A stretch of DNA of 36,220 nucleotides from Bacillota bacterium (GTDB lineage Bacteria > Bacillota > Negativicutes > Sporomusales > Sporomusaceae). Of this stretch, positions 8,691-15,567 are shown piece by piece; the stretch's first letter is position 1, and every line of letters starts with the position of its first letter. The notes under the pieces were generated by a model. That model was not told the DNA's origin, ran no database searches, and saw nothing but the letters and a program-made list of their open reading frames with translations. The position numbers and the translations under genes are program-made. The stretch covers positions 1-36,220 of the forward strand of contig JAEWGR010000165.1 of assembly GCA_023388195.1 (NCBI GenBank). The letters are read 5' to 3'.

Positions 8691-8782
8691 AATTGTTACG
8701 GCCAATACTTGGGGGGATTTCCCGTTAGCTCTAATTCGTTTGAACACCGCTGAACTAAGGTGACTTAGTAAGTTGTCGCCTA

Positions 8783-10318
8783 TCAGCCGTTTGCCTTGTG
8801 ATCACCGGCGCTACTGTTTGCCTCCTTTCTTCGCTTATTAGTTTTGATAAACCAGCTTGTCATGTTATAAACAATGACTAAGGCGCCAATTGTCAGCAGC
8901 ATACTGGATATTGGCCGGGTAATCATTGCCCAGATATTGCCGTCACAGATGATTAACCCCCGTACTAAGCCTTGTTCCAGGCTTGGTCCCAGAATGACAC
9001 CGATTAGCAAGGGGCCTGGCTCAAAGCCTGTTCGCCGCAGGAAGAATCCAATAATGCCGCAAATTACGATTAATACTAAGTCCGACATGCTGTTATTAAT
9101 GGAATAGGCCCCGGTGAGGGTTAATAAAGCAATAAGCGGCATGAGGATATTAAGCGGTGTTTTCAGCATTTGTACAAATATTCCAATAAGCGGCAGATTG
9201 ATAATCAAAAGCAGTATATTGCCGATATACATACTGGCAATCAGCCCCCAAAACATGCCCGGCTGTTCGGTTATTAAGGCCGGACCGGGGGTAATGCCAT
9301 GAATCATAAAGCCACTGAGCAGTATGGCGGTAGCGCCGCAGAATGGCAGTCCCAGAGACAACAGGGGGATCATGGTGGCTGAGACGGCGGAGTTATTGGC
9401 AGACTCCGGTCCGGCAACCCCTTCAATTGCACCTTGGCCAAATTCAGCCGGATTTTTGCTCAGGCGTTTTTCCAAGGCGTAAGAGGCAAAACTGGAGATC
9501 GTTGCCGCCGGACCGGGCAGTAACCCAACCAGAAACCCGACGACGCCGCCGCGAAACATGGGGGGGACCGACCGCCGCCATTCTTCTTTTGTCGGGTATA
9601 GATCCCGCAGTTTTATAGATGGAAGCGTGGGCGGGGTAGTGGGTTTTGTCATTACCGTAAGAATCTCACCGATGCCGAATATGCCCATTGCCAGAATGGA
9701 TAATTCAAACCCCCGGTCGAGTTCAGGCACGCCCATAGTAAGGCGGCTGATACCTGACAGGCTGTCCAGGCCGACAGTGCCGAGCATAATACCGGTGCTG
9801 ACCATCATCATCGACTTAAGGGTAGAAGTGCCGGTAAGATTTGTTAAAATGATGATGCCAACCAAAGCAAGGGCAAAGTACTCCGGCGGGCCAAATACTA
9901 GTGCCGCCTGCGCTAAGGGCGGGGCGAACAGGGTTAGGCCAATTACACCGATGGTACTGGCAATAAAAGAGCCAATGGCCGACACGGACAGCGCTGCCCC
10001 TGCCCGTCCTCGCTGGGACATCGGATAGCCATCCAGACAGGTGACTACCGATGCTGCTTCGCCGGGCACATTGAGCAGAATAGAGGTGGTTGAACCGCCA
10101 TATTTTGATCCATAGTAGATGCCGGCAAACATAATTAGGGCTGCAGTACTGGTCATGGTATAGCTAAAAGGCAGCAACAGGGCAATTGTGCTGATTGTAT
10201 CAATCCCCGGTAATACCCCGATCAACGTCCCGATAATAACCCCAATCGTACAAGCCACCAAATTGGCGGGAAGGATGCTGACATACAGGCCTTGCAGCAA
10301 CAGATCAAAAATTTCCAT
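8783..10318 (-). CDS. tctA: TctA family large transmembrane subunit of a tripartite tricarboxylate transporter
   Basis: 511 residues, highly hydrophobic with about a dozen membrane segments. It is the ion-driven permease of the TTT system and accepts substrate from TctC. The two halves each carry the family signature: GVLPGIDTISTIALLLPF near 33 and GLLPGPAATISSFASYALE near 267. The second half also has the long conserved stretch around EGVAGPESANNSAVSATMIP and FMIHGITPGP. The length (about 500) is normal. The ATG start has GGGGGT eight bases upstream. It lies 17 bases downstream of tctB on the same strand and is the only tctA in the window, although five tctC genes follow. Confidence 0.95.
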   Translation of the reverse strand: MEIFDLLLQGLYVSILPANLVACTIGVIIGTLIGVLPGIDTISTIALLLPFSYTMTSTAALIMFAGIYYGSKYGGSTTSILLNVPGEAASVVTCLDGYPMSQRGRAGAALSVSAIGSFIASTIGVIGLTLFAPPLAQAALVFGPPEYFALALVGIIILTNLTGTSTLKSMMMVSTGIMLGTVGLDSLSGISRLTMGVPELDRGFELSILAMGIFGIGEILTVMTKPTTPPTLPSIKLRDLYPTKEEWRRSVPPMFRGGVVGFLVGLLPGPAATISSFASYALEKRLSKNPAEFGQGAIEGVAGPESANNSAVSATMIPLLSLGLPFCGATAILLSGFMIHGITPGPALITEQPGMFWGLIASMYIGNILLLIINLPLIGIFVQMLKTPLNILMPLIALLTLTGAYSINNSMSDLVLIVICGIIGFFLRRTGFEPGPLLIGVILGPSLEQGLVRGLIICDGNIWAMITRPISSMLLTIGALVIVYNMTSWFIKTNKRRKEANSSAGDHKANG

Positions 10319-10335
10319 ATTTTATACCCCCATTG

Positions 10336-10758
10336 CTATGGCAGCGTAACTGCTAAATAGTGGCCGAATATAAGATAGAAGATAATGGAGCTGCTGCCGG
10401 CCATGGCGATGGGCAGCAGCCAGCCGCCGGTATCAGCTACTTTAAATAAATACAGCAGAAAGATAAAAGCCGCTGCCAGATAACCGATAATATTCAGGAC
10501 TGTAATGTAAGCTATCAGGCCGATAATAACAAAAAGGAATTTGGTCCAGTCGACCATATCCGGTTTAACCGGCTTTCTCAAGCCTTGCCGGTTTATAATC
10601 AGCAGGACTACTGCCAGCACAATACTGACTAACCCTGCCAGATTCGGAAGAAATCCGGATTTGGGGGAATCGATGGTGCCAAAGGTCAGCTGTTGAGCAC
10701 CAAACAGATAGATACTGCTTCCCAGTAAAAAACACAGGATAACTATTCGTTCAGCCAT
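10336..10758 (-). CDS. tctB: TctB family small transmembrane subunit
   Basis: 140 residues with about four membrane helices (near 4-22, 38-56, 75-95 and 110-135). This is the small, poorly conserved membrane partner of TctA (DUF1468/TctB family). Identification rests mainly on size, topology and position directly upstream of tctA, plus the family-like N-terminal pattern of a helix, a short polar loop and FGTIDSPKSGFLP. The ATG start has GAGGTGA seven bases upstream. It is separated from the upstream histidine kinase gene by only 52 bases with no terminator. Confidence 0.88.
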   Translation of the reverse strand: MAERIVILCFLLGSSIYLFGAQQLTFGTIDSPKSGFLPNLAGLVSIVLAVVLLIINRQGLRKPVKPDMVDWTKFLFVIIGLIAYITVLNIIGYLAAAFIFLLYLFKVADTGGWLLPIAMAGSSSIIFYLIFGHYLAVTLP

Positions 10759-10810
10759 TTATCTATCACCTCAAGAGTATGTTTTTTGATTTGGTGTCTA
10801 CTGCGAAAAA

Positions 10811-12238
10811 TCAGGACTGCTTGAAGCCGATTGTAAAGGTGGTTCCCTTTCCCGGGCTGCTTTCAATACTTAAGGTTGCCGAATGACGTTGAATAATCTG
10901 GTAACAGATCGCCAGGCCCAAGCCTGTACCCTGCTCTTTGGTTGTAAAGAAGGGAGTTCCGAGCTTTTCCCTGATTTCAGGCGGAATACCGATGCCGCAG
11001 TCCTGGATTGATAGTAGTACCTTCGATTCCACCGCTTCCGTATAAATGGTAATGATCCCACTTTTGGGCATGGCGTCAAGCCCGTTTCTTACGAGATTCA
11101 AAATAAGCTGGCGGATACTGTTGTGATCTGCCGACACACTGGGGATATCTCCTAAACTCATTTTAATCTCACAATTATTCCGCATGGCATCGGCCTGCAG
11201 GAGCGGGTAAATATCATGTATAACCGTATTTAAGTTTATTGAGGTGAATTCCAGGTTCTTATTTTTGGCAAGTGACAAAAATTCAGAAATGATGCTGTTG
11301 GCACGATCCAATTCATCGATCATCAGATCAAAGTTTTCTTTCTGTTTAGTAAATTCTTTTTTGATACTGAGAAATTGTAAAAATCCCCGTACCGTTGTCA
11401 TTGGATTGCGGATCTCATGGGCAATACCTGCGGCCATCTCGCCAATGATATTCAATCTGTCCAATTTTGTCATTTTTTCTGTTTGCTCGCTGATATATTT
11501 TAAAATCGGGGTAAATTCCTCAATTTCACTTTTATAATTATAAGTACGGCCGTCAAGGATCGATTCGGCAAATGTGCGTAAATCTTTTTTTAATTTTACA
11601 AACAACTCGCGAAATACGGCAACACAGACTAACAGCATGAGAAATGCACCTAAAAAGGTGCTGATTGTCCGCCGCCAGAGTACCGAGTAAACGGCATCCT
11701 GGTTGATGGAGGCAAAGGCGTGACCAATAGCAACTCCGTTTTCAATAAGCGGTTTAATGTAGACAAGTGTGTTTGCACCATGCCAAACAATTGAATTTTT
11801 ATTTTTTATTAACAGGTCAGTATTTGCCGCATAGATTTGTTTGAGCTTGCAGGGATCAATATCGATCAGCAGGGATGTGTCTAATTGTGGTCCAATGGCA
11901 ACAATACGATCATGCTGGCGGGAGTAATAACCAAATTTAACGATATGTAAGGGCACGAATATTTCGTTCAGAATCGGGTGGAGCTGACTGTTAATAGCTA
12001 ACACCTGCTCCTGATCCGGTTGCAGGGGGCCAACCTGTTGAGCGGCAATATCGGCGAAGGAACCTGCGGGCTTTTTTTGAACAAGGAACTCGGTAATAGA
12101 CATCATCAAAGCGATATTCTTATCGTTCTCCTCTTGTACATAAAGCCAATGATTATACGCGGTCACAGTGATCATTAACAACAAAACAACAAAAACAATT
12201 TTAAAGTTGAGTTTTGTTGTCAGATTGATTGTTTTCAT
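10811..12238 (-). CDS. Membrane-bound sensor histidine kinase, first gene of the TTT operon
   Basis: 475 residues. TM1 about 12-28, an extracytoplasmic sensor region about 30-188, and TM2 about 191-211. After a linker comes a dimerisation helix with phospho-acceptor H274 in AAGIAHEIRNPMTTVRGF. The ATPase domain follows, with an N box (NLVRNGLDAM), a G1 box (DCGIGIP) and a G2 box (GTGLGLAICY). The H-box resembles Bacillus sporulation phosphorelay kinases. There is no receiver domain, and no response regulator gene is next to it. The ATG start has GAGGAG about ten bases upstream. TTT systems in proteobacteria are often controlled by the TctDE two-component pair; here only a kinase is present and it is co-directional with tctBA-tctC, which suggests sensing of the transported acid. 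An alternative is a role in a Spo0A-type phosphorelay. Confidence 0.9.
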   Translation of the reverse strand: MKTINLTTKLNFKIVFVVLLLMITVTAYNHWLYVQEENDKNIALMMSITEFLVQKKPAGSFADIAAQQVGPLQPDQEQVLAINSQLHPILNEIFVPLHIVKFGYYSRQHDRIVAIGPQLDTSLLIDIDPCKLKQIYAANTDLLIKNKNSIVWHGANTLVYIKPLIENGVAIGHAFASINQDAVYSVLWRRTISTFLGAFLMLLVCVAVFRELFVKLKKDLRTFAESILDGRTYNYKSEIEEFTPILKYISEQTEKMTKLDRLNIIGEMAAGIAHEIRNPMTTVRGFLQFLSIKKEFTKQKENFDLMIDELDRANSIISEFLSLAKNKNLEFTSINLNTVIHDIYPLLQADAMRNNCEIKMSLGDIPSVSADHNSIRQLILNLVRNGLDAMPKSGIITIYTEAVESKVLLSIQDCGIGIPPEIREKLGTPFFTTKEQGTGLGLAICYQIIQRHSATLSIESSPGKGTTFTIGFKQS

Positions 12239-12575
12239 CGTTTCCGGCTCCTCAAAATTGTCCCACCTCTCATTTTTTAGTTTACTTAAGTCATTGTCAT
12301 TAGGATTACATAATTCATGTTATTTTTTCCTTATAATACAAATTTTACCTATATTGTGATTGTTTCGCTAATAACTATTAATATCCTTCTAAAGTTGATA
12401 TAAATTTGTGAATTGTTTGATTATGGAACGTAAAAAACGTAAACAACTGAGTTTTCGTTTAGTTTAATATTGACATCATAAGGGGGTACGGTTTATATTA
12501 AAAATAATTCATATATGTGCATATACACGTTAATATTGTGGGATTAACCTGTTTTATTCATGAGGGAGGTATACT
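12239..12575. other. AT-rich divergent intergenic region
   Basis: 337 bases between the leftward kinase gene and the rightward DUF1638 gene. The right half holds the promoter at 12470-12499. Just after it is a perfect palindrome TATATG-TG-CATATA (12512-12525), close to the expected transcript start and well placed to be an operator. The left half is AT-rich; I found no convincing promoter for the kinase operon there, only a TATTAT-like box near 12330-12345. Confidence 0.5.
12470..12499 (+). promoter_or_regulatory. Sigma-A-type promoter of the DUF1638 gene
   Basis: TTGACA at 12470-12475, an 18-base spacer, and TATATT at 12494-12499. The start codon is 77 bases further on. The palindrome TATATGTGCATATA lies about 13 bases after the -10 box. 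Confidence 0.6.
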
Positions 12576-13181
12576 ATGAAGATATGTATTCTGGCGTGCA
12601 GCATTTATCAGCCGGAATTAGAGGTAGTGCTGGGGCAAATACAGGCAGAGAGATTATTTGCTTGTGAATTAGTGGTTACTTATTTACCCTTAAAACTGCA
12701 TTCTAATTTAAAAAATTTAAAAGAAGCTGTCATAAAAGCCCTTGATGAGATATCTGCAGATCGCATTATTCTGCTTTACGGTTCTAAATGTCACCCGGAA
12801 TTTGATGACTTTCTACAAAATTACCAGTTAGTCCGGTTTGCCCAGGCCAACTGTATCGAACTGATTCTGGGGGAGAGAATGAATGAGGTTGATAGTGCCA
12901 AGACCTTTTATTTGACTCCCGGCTGGTTGACTAAGTGGCGGGAACTCTTTGATACGGGGTGGGGAATTGATGAAGTGACCCTTAGACAGAGTTTCGGTTT
13001 TTATGACCGGGTATTATTTTTTGATACCGGTGTGAGCGAAATTACAGATGAGATGATCCTTGAGTTTTTCGAGTACACCCGGGTTCCGATCGAAGTTGAG
13101 CAGGGAAACCTGGAAACGTTTAGAAAGAATATGGTGTCTGCCATCCGGACAGCAGTTTTGGAGCCTGAAAACCATGAATAG
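12576..13181 (+). CDS. DUF1638 family protein
   Basis: 201 residues, cytoplasmic, no signal peptide. Visible marks are an N-terminal beta strand with Cys (MKICILACSIYQPEL), a central strand and loop RIILLYGSKCHPEF with an adjacent Cys-His, a further Cys in AQANCIELILGERM, and FYLTPGWLTKWRELF. This order matches DUF1638, a family best known from methanogens and acetogens where it often sits near corrinoid methyltransferase genes; its reaction is unknown. The Cys/His pair could bind a metal or thiol ligand, which is inference. The ATG start has GGAGG seven bases upstream. The end overlaps the next gene by 8 bases, so the two are translationally coupled. Confidence 0.72.
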   Translation: MKICILACSIYQPELEVVLGQIQAERLFACELVVTYLPLKLHSNLKNLKEAVIKALDEISADRIILLYGSKCHPEFDDFLQNYQLVRFAQANCIELILGERMNEVDSAKTFYLTPGWLTKWRELFDTGWGIDEVTLRQSFGFYDRVLFFDTGVSEITDEMILEFFEYTRVPIEVEQGNLETFRKNMVSAIRTAVLEPENHE

Positions 13182-13665
13182 CCAGGAATTGCTTACTTTA
13201 TTGAAAACAAAAGCCAAGGATATTTCTCTGGCAGAAATCGGACAAAATCACATACTGGCTAAGCAGAAACAATCTGACCCTAAAACCAGTAATGCCGCTC
13301 AACTCCTTAGCGAATACAACCAGCAGACCTTGCTGGAGATTAAAAGTCGGGAATGTACTGACGTCATAGTGGAAATTGATAGTGCGGTACTTAATGAATT
13401 CAGTTCCCGTATTAGCAGCTATTTGGATAAGTACGCTCCGGGACAAGCGGCGCTCAAGCAATACATTCTGCTTATTTCCACATATTTAGCGTTTATTGCC
13501 AGGAAACCATTGCATCCTGTGGGGCTGGTATTTGCCGGGGCGGGGCAGATTGTCAGCAAAGGCGGTGCATACTATTGCCCAGTGAAAAATACGCAACTGC
13601 AAGCAGAATTCTCTGTTTGCCGATACTGTGTAAGCCGGGACAGCAGTGCATTAATAACAGACTGA
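13174..13665 (+). CDS. DUF2115 (UPF0305) family protein
   Basis: 163 residues from ATG at 13174, inside the end of the preceding gene; an upstream in-frame ATG at 13060 would overlap DUF1638 by 120 bases in another frame and is rejected. The N-terminal half is helical. The C-terminal part has the family hallmarks HPVGLVF, GAYYCPVK and a later C-x2-C (C-x13-C-x2-C overall), which looks like a small metal site. DUF2115 is found mainly in methanogenic archaea and some anaerobic bacteria, with no known function. Strict overlap with a DUF1638 gene suggests the products act together. A terminator-like hairpin follows at 13785-13817. Confidence 0.75.
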   Translation: MNSQELLTLLKTKAKDISLAEIGQNHILAKQKQSDPKTSNAAQLLSEYNQQTLLEIKSRECTDVIVEIDSAVLNEFSSRISSYLDKYAPGQAALKQYILLISTYLAFIARKPLHPVGLVFAGAGQIVSKGGAYYCPVKNTQLQAEFSVCRYCVSRDSSALITD

Positions 13666-13666
13666 C

Positions 13667-13899
13667 AATAAGAAAAGAACTTGGCTTGTGCCGAGTCCTT
13701 AGGACAACGGCAGAAGCCGCCTGTGCCCTTTAAGCTATAGGTGCTCGCTGTCCGTCGAATTATTTTGTACGTTTTGGCAGACCAGCAAAAAACAGCACGA
13801 ACAGTGCTGTTTTTTGCATGGATAAAAATTGCGGCTTCTGCTCACACGTGAGAACGCCTATAGCCTAAAAAGGGCACAAGCGCATCGGCCATCGTCCTG
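13667..13899. repeat. Composite inverted repeat with a copy near 34272-34341
   Basis: Fills most of the 370-base gap 13666-14035. The left part starts with a 24-base block (13667-13690) that recurs with one gap on the minus strand at 34319-34341. Next come two inverted arms: 13723-13741 matches the reverse complement of 13857-13877 (GTGCCCTTT, then GCTATAGG). GCAGAAGCCGC at 13710-13720 is perfectly inverted at 13831-13841. AGGAC-x3-GGC at 13701-13711 is inverted at 13889-13899. The arms flank the terminator hairpin at 13785-13817. The block ACTTGGC-TTGT-GCCGAGT can itself fold into a small hairpin. No coding potential was seen. Confidence 0.75.
13785..13817 (+). terminator. Rho-independent terminator after the DUF2115 gene
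   Basis: A perfect 14-bp stem (13785-13798 with 13804-13817) with five-base loop GAACA; the ascending arm is A-rich and the descending arm ends in six T. It is the centre of the larger inverted repeat and could work on both strands. Confidence 0.75.
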
Positions 13900-14035
13900 A
13901 GATCTGCTACGAGCTGTCTAATGCAGGAAAATAGAACTGGTAGTCTAATAGTACTTTGAAGGAGCTTTAGGCAGGCTGCACCATGAATATTCCCCGGAAA
14001 TACGGGGTTGATATGAATATAGAGGGGGAGTAATA

Positions 14036-14467
14036 GTGAGACTGGGTATTTTGACTTGTTCGGCGGCTACTCAGGATTCAGGCTGTTCTTCGGTGAGCTG
14101 CCTGCGTGATTTAAGGAAACGAAAAGGCGCATTTGCCCAATATGAAAGTAGTGAGGAATTAGAGTTGATTGGAATTATCAACTGTGCAGGCTGTCCAACC
14201 TTAGCGGGGCCGGAGAAATTATTAAGCAGAATCCGCGCGTTGGCTGAGTTCCGTATTGACGTCATTCATTTATCGTATTGCCTGGATGCGTTATGCCCCT
14301 ATAAATTCAAGTATCAGGCTTTAATCAGAGAGCACTTTCCGGAGATTAATATCGTAGTCGGTACCCATGAAGCCCATGTAACCCATGAGCAATTCAGAGA
14401 AAGTGTGAAAGGGTTATTCTGCCAGCCCCGGCAGACCATGGTTGATGTCATAAAAGGAAAGTGCTGA
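14036..14467 (+). CDS. CGGC domain-containing protein
   Basis: 143 residues. The N-terminal half shows the typical order of this family: LGILTCSAATQDSGC, then CLRDLRKRKGAFAQY, then IINCAGCPT, in which the eponymous CGGC is replaced by CAGC. Further cysteines lie in YCLDALCPYK, in LFCQPRQ and at the C-terminal end, ten in all. A metal or iron-sulfur site is likely but unproven; the function of the family is unknown. GTG start with GGGAG five bases upstream. A small hairpin CCCCG-GAAATA-CGGGG lies about 30 bases before it. It ends only four bases before the convergent exporter gene, with no terminator between. It may belong functionally with the DUF1638/DUF2115 pair despite the repeat and terminator that separate them. 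Confidence 0.82.
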   Translation: MRLGILTCSAATQDSGCSSVSCLRDLRKRKGAFAQYESSEELELIGIINCAGCPTLAGPEKLLSRIRALAEFRIDVIHLSYCLDALCPYKFKYQALIREHFPEINIVVGTHEAHVTHEQFRESVKGLFCQPRQTMVDVIKGKC

Positions 14468-14471
14468 CAGG

Positions 14472-15152
14472 CTATTTCTCAGGTGAAAGCTTGGGCGGTG
14501 TATTTGTAGCTCCTCCGCCCATGCGGGCTACCAGGATAATCAGGATTAAGAGGATCGTTAAGCTGCCGGTGATTGTTGCCGGGGTTAAGTACTGGCCAGG
14601 CAAATATTCGTAAAGACCAAAGAGGCCAAAGCCAATAAAGACAACGGCGGCAAACCACTTCACTGCGCGTTCGGGTATTCTTTTCCCCAAAACAATACCA
14701 ATAATGATTCCGATGCCGTCTGCGATCATCATGCCGGTGGTTGTTCCCAGCCATACCGGGATAATGGCATTAAACTGAGCGGCTAGCGCCACTGTGGCCA
14801 ACTGGGTTTTGTCTCCCATTTCGGCGATGAAGAAGGCGATAGCCACCGTCCAAAAGGGAGTGCGTTTACAGGCTTTATCTTCGCCGTTGAGCTCATCACC
14901 ACGGATTGTCCACAGTCCGAAGATAACAAAAGAGGCTGCGGCTGCAAGCTGAATATAATTCAGGGGGATCAAATGGGTCAGGTAGCTGCCGACAACCACG
15001 GCAAACAAATGGTTGAGAATTGTTGCGGCAAATACGCCCCACATGACGGTTCGCCAGCAGTAGCGGGTGGCAAAGGCCATCGCCAGGAGCTGGGTTTTGT
15101 CACCCATTTCTGCTAGAACTACAAAGGCCAGAGAAGTTAAAAATGCTGTCAT
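14472..15152 (-). CDS. UPF0016/GDT1 (TMEM165) family manganese exporter
   Basis: 226 residues with six to seven membrane helices. The two inverted halves each hold the family signature EMGDKTQ (E15 and E111), the motif that binds the divalent cation in this Ca/Mn:H antiporter-like family. I chose ATG at 15152 because TGGAGG lies seven bases upstream; an in-frame reading to 15242 would run into the riboswitch terminator. It is preceded by a manganese riboswitch and terminator (15188-15320), which supports manganese export as its job, since that riboswitch class is known to control UPF0016 genes. It converges with the CGGC gene with a four-base gap. Confidence 0.93.
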   Translation of the reverse strand: MTAFLTSLAFVVLAEMGDKTQLLAMAFATRYCWRTVMWGVFAATILNHLFAVVVGSYLTHLIPLNYIQLAAAASFVIFGLWTIRGDELNGEDKACKRTPFWTVAIAFFIAEMGDKTQLATVALAAQFNAIIPVWLGTTTGMMIADGIGIIIGIVLGKRIPERAVKWFAAVVFIGFGLFGLYEYLPGQYLTPATITGSLTILLILIILVARMGGGATNTPPKLSPEK

Positions 15153-15181
15153 AATAAACCTCCAAATATTGATGTATATAT

Positions 15182-15231
15182 AAAAAACGAGACCTCTAGT
15201 ATGACAAAATTCAGTCATACTAAAGGTCTCG
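15182..15231 (-). terminator. Terminator (expression platform) of the manganese riboswitch
   Basis: An 18-bp stem (15214-15231 with 15188-15205, one G-U wobble in RNA), an eight-base loop, then six T on the minus strand. It lies between the aptamer and the exporter start codon and so controls readthrough. Confidence 0.88.
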
Positions 15232-15320
15232 CTAATTGACAAGTGTCAACAACAGAGCCAGATGATTACTCATCAGTATGTTGACTCTGTTCTGGAGCTA
15301 CTCCCCTTTAGGAGTATTAT
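15220..15320 (-). ncRNA. yybP-ykoY manganese riboswitch aptamer
   Basis: On the minus strand the RNA begins with CUAAAGG and the invariant GGGGAGUAGC of this class. Helix AACAGAG/CUCUGUU and a hairpin GAUGA-GUAA-UCAUC follow, and it ends at AGCGAGACCUUUAG. The closing helix can be formed by CUAAAGG (15305-15311) and CCUUUAG (15220-15226). The latter is also part of the terminator's ascending arm, so aptamer closure and termination exclude each other. In this class Mn2+ binding stabilises the closing helix, which here predicts antitermination and exporter expression at high manganese. Confidence 0.87.
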
Positions 15321-15331
15321 ATTGTTTTTTT

Positions 15332-15360
15332 ATTCTACACCACTAAGCCGGTATTGTCAA
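15332..15360 (-). promoter_or_regulatory. Promoter of the riboswitch-exporter transcript
   Basis: On the minus strand TTGACA (15355-15360), exactly 17 bases, TAGAAT (15332-15337). The predicted transcript starts about 15325, just before the aptamer. The remaining stretch 15361-15567 up to the GGDEF-EAL gene has no gene and no promoter that I could assign confidently. Confidence 0.75.
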
Positions 15361-15567
15361 ATGAAGATTTCAATATCCTTGCCAGTATCAGGCTTTGCCG
15401 GGGGAAAAAGACCGCCACTGGCTTCTGATAATTGCCCAATTTGCGATATTGCGATTTCCCCGCCGATATTGTAAAAAAAATATGGCAGCACAAGGGGTTT
15501 GCCGGTGCAGTATCGAAAATGATACAAACAATAGTATCGCGGAATAGGGTAGAGATGAGGTATTTGG

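Noticed and set aside
3162..10318. Many rightward reading frames opposite the tctC and tctA genes
   Set aside because: They repeat at the same place in each paralogue because they are antisense shadows of the same conserved codons, and they have no ribosome binding sites.
13060..13173. Longer start for the DUF2115 protein
   Set aside because: It overlaps the DUF1638 gene by 120 bases in another frame; the ATG at 13174 gives an ordinary coupled start and the expected family length.
15153..15474. Short reading frames on both strands across the exporter leader
   Set aside because: The stretch is explained by the manganese riboswitch, its terminator and promoter; the frames lack ribosome binding sites and family signatures.
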